Positions 1-7,825 of a stretch of 22,766 nucleotides of DNA are shown one piece after another. The notes beneath the pieces are model-generated. The model worked only from the letters and a program-made list of their open reading frames with translations. It was not told the DNA's origin and did no database searches. Numbering within the stretch: position 1 is the stretch's first letter; each line of letters begins with the position of its first letter. A program made the position numbers and the translations under genes. This DNA comes from an uncultured Rhodanobacteraceae bacterium (GTDB taxonomy: Bacteria > Pseudomonadota > Gammaproteobacteria > Xanthomonadales > SZUA-5), in the NCBI GenBank assembly GCA_937928755.1, contig CALEZI010000019.1, positions 1 through 22,766 on the forward strand. Reading direction: 5' to 3'.

Positions 1-1
1 C

Positions 2-319
2 ATGCTCAACGGAATTGTGCTGGTGAGTTTCTTGAACGAGCTGCGCGACAAGGGCTTGTCGGTACGCGAGGCGGTGGTGCAAGGCACCACCTTGCGCCTG
101 AGACCGGTGTTGATGACCGCGAGCGTGGCCGTCCTCGGTCTGGTGCCGATGCTGATTTCCTCCGGCGTGGGCGCCGAAACCCAACGGCCATTGGCAACCG
201 TCGTCGTCGGCGGGCTGATCACTTCGACGTTACTCACCTTGCTGCTGTTGCCGGTGCTCTACGAGTGGCTGGAGAACCGGGCCGAGCGGCGTGCTGCACT
301 GAAAGAGGCATCACCATGA
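2..319 (+). CDS. Heavy-metal RND efflux pump CusA/CzcA family, C-terminal part only
   Basis: This is the end of an inner-membrane RND transporter of the heavy-metal efflux type, which drives metal ions out of the cell with the proton gradient as part of a tripartite complex. About 105 residues are present. The gene runs off the left edge of the window, so the first ATG here is internal. The sequence has the family's conserved tail: an NGIVLVSF helix start, then a basic loop with LRLRPVLMTA, then the last two helices ending in LLLLPVLYEWLE. CusA and CzcA are about 1,000-1,050 residues long, so roughly 90 percent is missing. The stop codon overlaps the ATG of the next gene (ATGA), which indicates one operon with the PII-like gene and probably with the P1B ATPase. 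Whether the substrate is Cu/Ag or Co/Zn/Cd cannot be told from this piece. The neighbouring Zn/Cd-type ATPase favours the latter. Confidence 0.9.
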   Translation: MLNGIVLVSFLNELRDKGLSVREAVVQGTTLRLRPVLMTASVAVLGLVPMLISSGVGAETQRPLATVVVGGLITSTLLTLLLLPVLYEWLENRAERRAALKEASP

Positions 320-636
320 AGCAGATCAAGGCATTCGTGCATCGCGGACGCGTCGCCGACATCGTGCACGGATTGCGCGCGGCGGGGTTCACGCGGATCG
401 GGCTGATCGACGTCAAGGGGCTGCTGCACGCGCTCTCCGCCCGCGAGCAGGAGTACTCCGTCGAACTCGGCGAGCAGGTGACTTCGGAGATCCAGATCGA
501 GCTGTTCTGCGAAGACGACCAGGTGGACACCGCGGTTGCCCTGATGCGTCAGCACGGGCGCACCGGCAAGCGCGATGCCGGCTGGATCTATGTCAGCGAC
601 GTCGATGCGGCGTTCCCCATCGATTCGCGCGACTGA
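316..636 (+). CDS. PII-like signalling protein linked to metal efflux (PII-NG type)
   Basis: This is a 106-residue protein of the PII superfamily, small trimeric sensors that bind nucleotides and control partner proteins. The N-terminus (MKQIKAFV) has the first ferredoxin-like strand of PII proteins. The C-terminal part GRTGKRDAGWIYVSDVD matches the PII B-loop and following strand (TGKxGDGKIFV in GlnB). The T-loop region is short and lacks the GlnB uridylylation tyrosine context. The ATG at 316 overlaps the stop of the RND gene and is preceded by a good ribosome site (GAAAGAGG, 301-308). An in-frame ATG at 265 would sit inside the RND gene and is less likely. A divergent PII group (PII-NG) is known next to CusABC/CzcABC-type pumps, and this location fits it. 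A role in sensing metal or controlling the pump is inferred. The B-loop match is the main evidence for the family. Confidence 0.8.
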   Translation: MKQIKAFVHRGRVADIVHGLRAAGFTRIGLIDVKGLLHALSAREQEYSVELGEQVTSEIQIELFCEDDQVDTAVALMRQHGRTGKRDAGWIYVSDVDAAFPIDSRD

Positions 637-648
637 GGCGCCTTACCA

Positions 649-2865
649 ATGAGCAATGACCACAACCACCCGCATGGTACGCGAGCTGCAGCTGCGGACG
701 TGGATCCCGAGTCCGCGCGCCATCGCGGGAAGGCTACTGAAGCCAAGCTGCTGGAATCGATCTTCAGGATCGAGGCGATGGATTGCCCGACTGAAGAAGC
801 GCTGCTGCGCAAGCGGCTGGCTGGGATGCCAGGCGTGGTCGACCTCAGCTTTGACCTGATGCGCCGTCAGTTGACGGTGCAGCATTCGCTGCCGAGCATC
901 GATCCGCTCATCGAGGCGGTGGCGTCGTTGGGCATGTCAGCCGAACCAGTGGCGCCCGGCACCCCCAGCGATTCGCAGGGCGAGGCGACCGCAAAACCGC
1001 ATGAGTCCTGGTGGCCGTTGATCATCGCCGGTGCGCTCGCGCTGGGCTCCGAAGCAGCCGAATGGGCCGGGCTCGGCACGCCCTATCTCCCAGCCCTGCT
1101 GGCCATTGCCGCGGTAGCCCTCGGCGGGCTCGACACCTATCGCAAGGGTTGGATCGCGATTCGGAATCTCACCCTCAACATCAATGCGCTGATGAGCATC
1201 GCGGTCACCGGCGCGATGCTGATCGGGCAGTGGCCGGAAGCGGCGATGGTGGTGGTTCTGTTTGCGCTCGCCGAGCGCATCGAGGCGGCCTCGCTGGATC
1301 GCGCGCGCAACGCGATCCGCGGGTTGATGGCGATGACCCCGGAAGAGGCGACCGTCAAGCAGGCGAACGGCGAGTGGCTGACACTGGATGCACGCAAGAT
1401 CGAGATCGGCAGCACCGTACGGCTGAAACCGGGCGAGCGCGTACCACTGGACGGTGTCGTCAGCGCGGGCAACTCCGCAGTCGACCAGGCGCCGATCACC
1501 GGCGAGAGCGTGCCGGTCGACAAAGCCAAGGGCGATCCCCTGTTTGCCGGCACCGTCAATCAGAGCGGCGAGCTCGAGTACGTCGTCAGCGCCAAGGCCG
1601 ACGCCTCAACGCTCGCGCGGATCATCCACGCGGTCGAGGCCGCGCAGGGCACGCGTGCGCCGACGCAGCGCTTTGTCGATCAGTTCGCACGCATCTACAC
1701 GCCGGTCATATTTCTGGCCGCCCTTGCGTGTGCGATCGTGCCACCGCTGTTCTTCGGTGGCGAATGGCTGGCGTGGATCTACAAGGCGCTGGTGCTGCTG
1801 GTGATCGCCTGCCCATGCGCGCTGGTGATCTCGACGCCGGTCACCATCGTCAGCGGCCTCAGCGCCGCCGCGCGTCGGGGCATGTTGATCAAGGGCGGCG
1901 TTTATCTGGAACAGGGTCGCAGCCTGAAATGGCTGGCGCTGGACAAGACCGGCACGATCACGGTGGGAAAACCGGCACTCACGGATTTCCAGTTGGTGTC
2001 CGGCGCCGAACAGGAGGCACTGACCATGGCCGTCAGCCTGGCCTCGCGCTCGGATCATCCCGTGTCCAAAGCAGTCGCGGACTCGCCGCAGGCGAAGACC
2101 GTCACGGTGCAGGCGGTCGATGCGTTCGAGGCCTTGCTGGGTCGCGGCGTCAAAGGGCGCATCGGCGGACAGCTTTACTACCTCGGCAATCATCGCCTGA
2201 TCGAGGAGCTGAAGCTCTGCGGCAGTGCCCTCGAAGCGCGCCTGAATGTGCTGGAACTGCAGGGCAAGACCACCGTGCTGGTTGCCAGCGAACAGGCGGT
2301 GCTGGCCTTGTTCGGCGTGGCCGATACGGTCAAGGAATCGAGCCGCGAAGCCGTCGCGCAGTTGCACGCCCTCGGCATCAAGACGCTGATGCTGTCCGGC
2401 GACAACCAGCACACCGCCGCCGCCATTGCCAAGCAGGTCAACATCGACGACGCCAAGGGCAATCAGCTACCCGAGGACAAGGTCACGGCAATTGCCGCGA
2501 TGATCGGCAAGGAGGGCCTGGTCGGCATGGTCGGCGACGGCATCAATGACGCGCCTGCACTGGCGCGCGCCGACATCGGCTTCGCCATGGGCGCGGCCGG
2601 CACTGACACGGCGATCGAAACCGCCGACGTCGCCATCATGGATGACGACCTGCGCAAGATTCCCGAGTTTGTGCGGCTCTCCAAAGCCACCGCAGCGGTG
2701 TTGAAGCAGAACATCGCGCTGGCGCTCGGCGTCAAGGCGATCTTCCTCGGCCTGACCCTTGTTGGGATGGGCACCATGTGGATGGCGGTGTTTGCCGACA
2801 TGGGCACGAGTTTGATCGTCGTGATCAACGGGCTGCGTTTGTTACGCTCCGGCCGTAGTGACTAA
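649..2865 (+). CDS. P1B-type heavy-metal ATPase (Zn/Cd/Pb exporter, ZntA/CadA family)
   Basis: This 738-residue inner-membrane pump uses ATP to export divalent soft metals. A His-rich start (HNHPHG) is followed by one HMA domain with the MDCPTEE metal site (Cys46). Then come the actuator domain with TGES (284-287), the CPC membrane motif (388-390), the phosphorylation site DKTGT (Asp432), the SDHP motif of P1B pumps (His470) and the hinge GDGIND (629-634). CPC with a lysine in the seventh helix (about Lys696) and an aspartate in the eighth (about Asp717, in FADMGTS) is the pattern of the Zn/Cd/Pb subgroup (P1B-2). Copper pumps have other residues there. Length is typical. It starts 12 bp after the PII-like gene and continues the same operon. 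The closely following AraC-family gene may be its regulator. ZntA and CadA cannot be separated by sight, so no symbol is given. Confidence 0.95.
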   Translation: MSNDHNHPHGTRAAAADVDPESARHRGKATEAKLLESIFRIEAMDCPTEEALLRKRLAGMPGVVDLSFDLMRRQLTVQHSLPSIDPLIEAVASLGMSAEPVAPGTPSDSQGEATAKPHESWWPLIIAGALALGSEAAEWAGLGTPYLPALLAIAAVALGGLDTYRKGWIAIRNLTLNINALMSIAVTGAMLIGQWPEAAMVVVLFALAERIEAASLDRARNAIRGLMAMTPEEATVKQANGEWLTLDARKIEIGSTVRLKPGERVPLDGVVSAGNSAVDQAPITGESVPVDKAKGDPLFAGTVNQSGELEYVVSAKADASTLARIIHAVEAAQGTRAPTQRFVDQFARIYTPVIFLAALACAIVPPLFFGGEWLAWIYKALVLLVIACPCALVISTPVTIVSGLSAAARRGMLIKGGVYLEQGRSLKWLALDKTGTITVGKPALTDFQLVSGAEQEALTMAVSLASRSDHPVSKAVADSPQAKTVTVQAVDAFEALLGRGVKGRIGGQLYYLGNHRLIEELKLCGSALEARLNVLELQGKTTVLVASEQAVLALFGVADTVKESSREAVAQLHALGIKTLMLSGDNQHTAAAIAKQVNIDDAKGNQLPEDKVTAIAAMIGKEGLVGMVGDGINDAPALARADIGFAMGAAGTDTAIETADVAIMDDDLRKIPEFVRLSKATAAVLKQNIALALGVKAIFLGLTLVGMGTMWMAVFADMGTSLIVVINGLRLLRSGRSD

Positions 2866-2876
2866 GAGAGTCGCCG

Positions 2877-3578
2877 ATGCGCTGGAGTGGCGAGTTCGCT
2901 TTTGGTGAAGTCTGGGTCGCTTTCCGCGGCGCCAGCGCCGAGAACCGCATGCATGCCCATGCTGCGCTGCAGGTGGTGGCGAGCAGTGACGGATTGACGT
3001 TGGTCGACGCCGACACGTCCGAATACTGTGGCCGCGGTTGGGTCGTGCGTTCGGGCGCCCGCCATCGCCTGATGCCAGCACGCGCGCTCACGTTGGTGCT
3101 GATCGAGCCGCAATCCAGACTGGCCACCGGCTTCTTGCAACGCCTACCCCAAGCGCCAATCGCGCAGCTCCCTGACGACCTTGCTGATCTGCTTCTATCC
3201 AGCATGCCTATTCACGAAGTCGTGCAAACGCTGGAGCGGGGTGTGCTTGAGCGTTCGGCGCCAATTGATTCTCGGCTGCTCAAGGCTCTGGCGTTCCTGG
3301 ATCTGCAATCGACAAAGGACGCAGTTGCGACAGCGTCCGCGCATTGCGACCTTTCGCCCTCGCGTCTACGCGCGCTGGCGCAAAAGCAATTCGGCGTCCC
3401 ACTGTCCAAATTGCTGCTGTGGAAAAAGGTACGTCGTGCGTTTTCGGCGATGGGGCGCGGTTCCAGCCTCGCCGACGCAGCCTACGAGGCCGGCTTTGCC
3501 GATCAAGCGCATCTGACGCGAACGATGGCGGATGTCATCGGGCTGACGCCGCATACCGCGCAGACGGCGGTTGACTGA
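2877..3578 (+). CDS. AraC-family transcriptional regulator
   Basis: This is a 233-residue cytoplasmic regulator. The C-terminal third (about 150-228) is an AraC-type double helix-turn-helix. The first helix pair surrounds CDLSPSRLRALAQKQFG, and the second is marked by SLADAAYEAGFADQAHLTR, the family's most conserved stretch. The N-terminal half has the look of a small cupin-like sensor domain (HAHAALQVV near the start), with His25, His27 and scattered cysteines as possible ligands. It is shorter than classic AraC proteins (about 290 residues). The gene begins 11 bp after the stop of the metal ATPase with an AGAGAG ribosome site, so it is probably cotranscribed with it. Control of the metal genes is inferred from position only. 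MerR- or ArsR-type regulators are more usual next to such pumps. The ligand is unknown. Confidence 0.85.
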   Translation: MRWSGEFAFGEVWVAFRGASAENRMHAHAALQVVASSDGLTLVDADTSEYCGRGWVVRSGARHRLMPARALTLVLIEPQSRLATGFLQRLPQAPIAQLPDDLADLLLSSMPIHEVVQTLERGVLERSAPIDSRLLKALAFLDLQSTKDAVATASAHCDLSPSRLRALAQKQFGVPLSKLLLWKKVRRAFSAMGRGSSLADAAYEAGFADQAHLTRTMADVIGLTPHTAQTAVD

Positions 3579-3656
3579 CGCAACAGGCGATTTCTTCAAT
3601 ACGCTGTCAGCAGATCCGCGGACCATGCGCCCACCCTGGCAACCGTCTGAAAGATC

Positions 3657-5015
3657 ATGAACCCGCTCGTCCGCTCCGCATACCAGTCAGCCATGACGCG
3701 CGCCAAGGCTGCTCTTGCACACAACGAACTCGATGCCGCTTTCGCCTCGCTGGAGCACGCCCATATCCTGGGGCAGCGTTACCTCATCGCGCATATCGTG
3801 ACCCATGTGTGGATGCTGCGCGTCGGGATCCGCCGCCGGGATGTGCGCGAGATCGCCGGCCAGATCCTGCGCCTGTTCGCGACCCTTCCCGGCTATGTTT
3901 TCGGCTGGGTGCCGAAAGGGAACACCGGCGGCACCAACGTATCCCCGGTCAGGCCAATGCCACTTCCCGATGATCTGCGCGAGGTGCTGGCCGACTTCAA
4001 TGTCTGGCGCGATGTGGCGAAGCGCGTCGCGCTGTTGGGTCTGCTCGCGGGGCTCGCGATCTGCGCGCTGACCTGGGCCGACTGGCAGCGTGCTGCGGAG
4101 GCGCGCGAGATCGATGCGGCATGGGATCAACGTACGCCGCAACGAGTGGCCGATTTTGGATCGACCCGCTCACTGGAGGTCATTCCGGTGGTCAACTGGC
4201 GTGCCAAACCGGGATTGCGTTCCGAGCCGGGCGTGTCCTATCTCGTGCGGACCGATACGCACACCATCCTTTTCGACCTTGGCTACAACCAAGCCAACGA
4301 GTCGCCTTCCCCGCTTGAGCACAATCTCGCCGCGCTCGGCATCGATCGGACTGAGATCGACGCCATCTTCGTCAGTCACGCCCACCGCGACCACGTCGGC
4401 GGTACCGAATGGGAAAAGGGCCACAGCCTGTCCTTCGGAAGGACGCAACCAAGCCTCGGCGATCGGCCAATTTTCGCACCGGTGCCGATGAGCTATCCGG
4501 GATCACGAGTGGATACAGTCCCGCAGGCACGCGGGCTGCTGCCGGCCGTCGCCAGCACAGGGCCGATCCCACGCCGGCTGTTCCTCGGTCGCATCGATGA
4601 GCAAGCGATGATCATCCACCTTGAGGGGCGTGGTCTGGTCGCGATCGTCGGATGCGGCCACCAGACAATTCCGAGGCTCCTCCAGCACATCCGCGAGAAT
4701 TTCTCAGTCCCGCTCGTGGGGTTGATCGGAGACGTGCACTACCCGCATCCGAGTGGGCGTTTGAACATCGCGGGCGTCGATGTCCAACGACGGCTGGCAT
4801 CAGGCGATGGCCTGTGGAGTCCAATCGGGCTGCAGCAAATTCAGCAGGAGATGGAAATGTTGGACGCTCAATTGGAGTTCATTGCCTTGGGCGCGCACGA
4901 CACCAGCGATGAAGTGCTCCAACTGTTCGCAGACAGGTTCGGCAAGCGCTTTCAGCCCGCAGTTGCCGGGGAACCGATCATCGTCCATCGATCATCTGCT
5001 GTGCCGCCCGCATGA
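3657..5015 (+). CDS. DUF3703 domain joined by a membrane helix to an MBL-fold metallo-hydrolase
   Basis: This 452-residue protein has two parts. Residues 1 to about 105 match the DUF3703 family: helical, with LEHAHILGQRY, HVWMLRVG and GNTGGTNVSPVRPMP. One hydrophobic segment (about 124-140) follows, then from about 165 a metallo-beta-lactamase-fold domain. Its zinc motif HAHRDH is at 241-246. Other likely metal or active-site residues lie in GCGH (333-335), GDVH (359-362) and a late GAHD. The domain resembles the COG1237 group (MptE-like hydrolases), with a TILFDLGYN strand and the EHNLAALGID segment. DUF3703 genes are often found beside metal-resistance genes, which fits this location, but neither the substrate nor the DUF3703 function is known to me. 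With a single helix, the hydrolase domain would be periplasmic if the N-terminus is inside. A 78-bp gap separates it from the AraC gene. The ribosome site (GAAAGA) is weak. Confidence 0.85.
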   Translation: MNPLVRSAYQSAMTRAKAALAHNELDAAFASLEHAHILGQRYLIAHIVTHVWMLRVGIRRRDVREIAGQILRLFATLPGYVFGWVPKGNTGGTNVSPVRPMPLPDDLREVLADFNVWRDVAKRVALLGLLAGLAICALTWADWQRAAEAREIDAAWDQRTPQRVADFGSTRSLEVIPVVNWRAKPGLRSEPGVSYLVRTDTHTILFDLGYNQANESPSPLEHNLAALGIDRTEIDAIFVSHAHRDHVGGTEWEKGHSLSFGRTQPSLGDRPIFAPVPMSYPGSRVDTVPQARGLLPAVASTGPIPRRLFLGRIDEQAMIIHLEGRGLVAIVGCGHQTIPRLLQHIRENFSVPLVGLIGDVHYPHPSGRLNIAGVDVQRRLASGDGLWSPIGLQQIQQEMEMLDAQLEFIALGAHDTSDEVLQLFADRFGKRFQPAVAGEPIIVHRSSAVPPA

Positions 5016-5202
5016 GGAACTGCCGAAGCTGTCCTGGCACCGGTCGGCTGGCCAATTTTCGTCCAGCGATGGGTTACTTGGCTAAACTCGTCAAACTGGA
5101 TCCAAGGTAGGCGCAAGCTGACGTGAAGGAGCCTGAACACCGCCGGTTTGGCCAGGACGACGCCATAGTCGGCGAACCCACGCACATCGTCCAAGGAATC
5201 TA

Positions 5203-6771
5203 ATGGCAACCGAACGCGCCGAACTGCACAAGACCATCTGGCGCATCGCCAACGACCTGCGTGGCAGCGTCGACGGCTGGGACTTCAAGACCTACGTGCT
5301 GGGGATGCTGTTCTACCGCTTCATCTCGGAGAACCTCACCAGCTACCTCAACGAACAGGAACGCCGCGCAGGCAGTGCCGATTTCGACTACACCCGATTA
5401 AATGATATCGAGGCCGGGTTCGGCCGCTACGAGACGGTGAGGGAGAAGGGCTTTTACATCCTGCCTTCCGAGTTGTTCGTCAATGTGCGGGCGCGGGCAC
5501 GTCACGACGCCAACCTCAACGAGACCCTCAGCAACATCTTTGCCAATATCGAAGGCTCAGCGAACGGAAGCGACTCAGAGGACGACATCAAGGGGCTGTT
5601 CGACGATCTGGACGTCAACAGCAGCAAGCTTGGCCCCACCGTGGCCAAGCGCAACGAAAAACTGGTCAAGTTGCTCGACGCCATCGGCGATCTGCCGCTC
5701 ACCAGCAGCGAAGGCGTGTTTACAGCAAACACCATCGACCTGTTTGGCGACGCCTACGAATACCTGATGCAGATGTATGCCTCCACGGCGGGCAAGTCCG
5801 GTGGCGAGTTCTACACGCCGCAGGAAGTCTCCGAGCTGCTGGCTCGCATTACCGTGGTCGGCAAGCGCGCGGTCAACAAGGTCTACGACCCGGCCTGTGG
5901 CTCGGGCTCATTGCTCTTGAACTTCGTCAAGGTGCTGGGCCACGACGCCGTGCGCCAGGGGTTCTTTGGTCAGGAGATCAACCTCACCACCTACAACCTG
6001 TGCCGGATCAACATGTTCCTGCACGACGTGAACTTCGAGAAGTTCCACATTGCCCACGGCGACACGCTGACCGACCCGGCGCACTGGGACTTTGAGCCCT
6101 TCGAGGCCATCGTTTCCAATCCTCCGTACTCGATTCGCTGGGATGGCGACGCCAACCCGCTTCTCATCAACGATCCACGATTCGCGCCGGCGGGCGTACT
6201 GGCCCCCAAGAGCAAGGCCGACCTCGCCTTCACCCTGCACATCCTCTCGTGGCTCGCGGTCAATGGCACGGCGGCGATAGTCGAGTTTCCCGGCGTGCTC
6301 TATCGCGGCGGCGCAGAGCAGAAGATTCGCCAATACCTGATCGACAACAACTACGTCGATGCGGTGATCCAGTTGCCGCCCGACCTGTTCTTCGGCACCA
6401 CCATCGCCACCTGCATCGTGGTGCTGAAGAAGTCCAAGCATGACAACGCGACCTTGTTCATCGACGCCAGTGACCTGTCCGTCCGCGTCGGCAACAAGAA
6501 CAAGCTACTGCCCGAGCACCAGCAGAAAATCCTCGCCGCGTTCACCGGTCGCCAGAGCATCGAGCACTTTGCACGGCTGGTGGAGAACAGCGAGATTGCG
6601 GCCAACGCCTACAACATCTCCGTCTCCAGCTACGTCGAGCAGGCCAACACCAGCGAGGCCGTGGATATCCGGGCGCTCAATGCCCGGATCAGCCGCATCG
6701 TGGCGCGGCAGGCAGAGCTGAGGGAGCAGATCGACGCCATCGTGGCCGATCTTGAAGGGGATGACACATGA
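5203..6771 (+). CDS. hsdM: Type I restriction-modification DNA methyltransferase subunit HsdM
   Basis: This 522-residue subunit uses S-adenosylmethionine to methylate adenine (N6) in the site chosen by HsdS. The N-terminal helical domain opens with ELHKTIWRIANDLRGS and is very like that of EcoR124I HsdM. The catalytic domain has the AdoMet motif DPACGSGS (229-236) and the N6-adenine motif NPPY (306-309). Long conserved stretches follow, such as RGGAEQKIRQYL and FFGTTIATCIVVL. The tail, with a helix starting near IDIRALNARIS, fits the coiled region that contacts HsdS. Length is close to EcoR124I HsdM (about 520). It is the first gene of a five-gene operon, and its TGA overlaps the ATG of the Bro-N gene. 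The 187 bp upstream should hold the promoter, but I see no convincing -35/-10 pair there. Confidence 0.97.
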   Translation: MATERAELHKTIWRIANDLRGSVDGWDFKTYVLGMLFYRFISENLTSYLNEQERRAGSADFDYTRLNDIEAGFGRYETVREKGFYILPSELFVNVRARARHDANLNETLSNIFANIEGSANGSDSEDDIKGLFDDLDVNSSKLGPTVAKRNEKLVKLLDAIGDLPLTSSEGVFTANTIDLFGDAYEYLMQMYASTAGKSGGEFYTPQEVSELLARITVVGKRAVNKVYDPACGSGSLLLNFVKVLGHDAVRQGFFGQEINLTTYNLCRINMFLHDVNFEKFHIAHGDTLTDPAHWDFEPFEAIVSNPPYSIRWDGDANPLLINDPRFAPAGVLAPKSKADLAFTLHILSWLAVNGTAAIVEFPGVLYRGGAEQKIRQYLIDNNYVDAVIQLPPDLFFGTTIATCIVVLKKSKHDNATLFIDASDLSVRVGNKNKLLPEHQQKILAAFTGRQSIEHFARLVENSEIAANAYNISVSSYVEQANTSEAVDIRALNARISRIVARQAELREQIDAIVADLEGDDT

Positions 6772-7622
6772 GCGATCCGCAAAAAAAGATCAAGCTCTTC
6801 GAATCGCGACAAGTGCGCGCCGAATGGGATGCCGAGAATGAAAAATGGTGGTTCTCGGTGTTGGACATCATTGCCATCCTGACCGATCAGCCGGACTACA
6901 AGAGAGTTCGGAACTACTGGAAGTGGCTGAAAAACAAGCTTATTGCCGAGGGCAGCCAGTTGGTTAGCACGACTAACCAACTGAAATTGACAGCAGCCGA
7001 TGGAAAAAAATACCTGACCGACGTGGCCGACACCGAACAACTCCTGCGCCTGATCCAGTCCATTCCCAGCAAGCGCGCCGAACCTTTCAAGCTCTGGCTG
7101 GCGCAGGTAGGCAGCGAGCGGCTGGATGAAACCGTCGACCCGGAGCTGTCCATCGAACGCGCCATCCAGAACTACCGCCACCTCGGCTACAGCGAAACCT
7201 GGATCAACCAACGCATCAAAGCCATCGAAGTGCGCAAGGGCTTGACCGACGAATGGGACAAGGCTGGCGTGCAGCAAGGCCAGGAATACGCCGCGCTGAC
7301 CGACCTGATGAGCCGCGTCTGGAGTGGCCTCTCCACCCGCGAGTACAAGCAGCACAAGGGGCTGAAGAAGGAAAACCTGCGCGACAACATGACCAATACC
7401 GAGTTGGTACTGAACATGCTGGCGGAAGTGGCCGCCACCGACATTTCATTGGTGCGCAATCCGCAGGGCCTGGCTGAAAGCGCCGAGGTAGCTGCCGAAG
7501 GTGCAAAGACCGCCAAGGCCGCACGGCTGCAACTGGAAAAAAGCACCGGCAAACCGGTGGTCAGTCCGCTCAATGCCAAGAAACTGGGCACCCGACAACT
7601 GCAGGGGAAAAAGAAGCCATGA
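6768..7622 (+). CDS. Bro-N domain protein embedded in the hsd operon
   Basis: This is a 284-residue protein with an N-terminal Bro-N (BRO family/phage antirepressor-like) domain at about 6-100. It begins with KIKLFESRQVRAEWDAENEKWWF, has the segment FSVLDIIAILTD, and then GKKYLTDVADTEQLLRLIQSIPS. The middle (about 110-230) includes GYSETWINQRIKAIEVRKGLTDEW, a block I have seen in DinD-like and Bro-N proteins of bacterial accessory regions. The tail is Ala/Lys-rich. Bro-N domains bind DNA in some viral and phage proteins. The role here is unknown; regulation of the RM operon or DNA-damage-linked control is inference. The start overlaps the hsdM stop (ATGA), and the end overlaps the next small gene, so it is translated as part of the operon. 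It has no methylase, nuclease or target-recognition motif. Confidence 0.8.
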   Translation: MSDPQKKIKLFESRQVRAEWDAENEKWWFSVLDIIAILTDQPDYKRVRNYWKWLKNKLIAEGSQLVSTTNQLKLTAADGKKYLTDVADTEQLLRLIQSIPSKRAEPFKLWLAQVGSERLDETVDPELSIERAIQNYRHLGYSETWINQRIKAIEVRKGLTDEWDKAGVQQGQEYAALTDLMSRVWSGLSTREYKQHKGLKKENLRDNMTNTELVLNMLAEVAATDISLVRNPQGLAESAEVAAEGAKTAKAARLQLEKSTGKPVVSPLNAKKLGTRQLQGKKKP

Positions 7623-7825
7623 GCGCGATTCGCCCTGAAGATCTCCTGCGCTACTTTGAGGAAACCCAAGGCATCCAATTCATGGATGCCAGCACCGGAA
7701 AGCGCGCGCTGGAAGTTCTGCAAAAAACAAAGCACGCAAGCTCAGAGGGAAAATCCGACTACGACCAATGGCTCGAAGCGCAGGATGAAGCGACAAAGCT
7801 CGAACTGAAAATGGCGGAAATCTGA
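7619..7825 (+). CDS. Small protein of unknown function between broN and hsdS
   Basis: This 68-residue acidic, mostly helical protein begins MSAIRPEDLLRYFEETQGI and ends in a predicted amphipathic helix (LEAQDEATKLELKMAEI). No domain was recognised. The case for a real gene is its packing: its ATG overlaps the Bro-N stop (ATGA) and its stop overlaps the HsdS start (TGATG). No signal peptide, membrane helix or cysteine is present. It could be a cofactor of the Bro-N protein, a coupling gene that tunes hsdS expression, or a small antirestriction-like protein. Nothing in the sequence decides between these. Confidence 0.65.
   Translation: MSAIRPEDLLRYFEETQGIQFMDASTGKRALEVLQKTKHASSEGKSDYDQWLEAQDEATKLELKMAEI

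Noticed and set aside
1011..2549. 512-residue open frame on the plus strand inside the P1B ATPase gene
   Set aside because: Arg/Gly/Gln-rich shadow translation in the wrong frame of a clearly real gene; typical of high-GC DNA.
5016..5202. Promoter of the hsd operon (for example TAAACT near 5082)
   Set aside because: No acceptable -35 box at 16-18 bases upstream, so no promoter is called although one is expected here.
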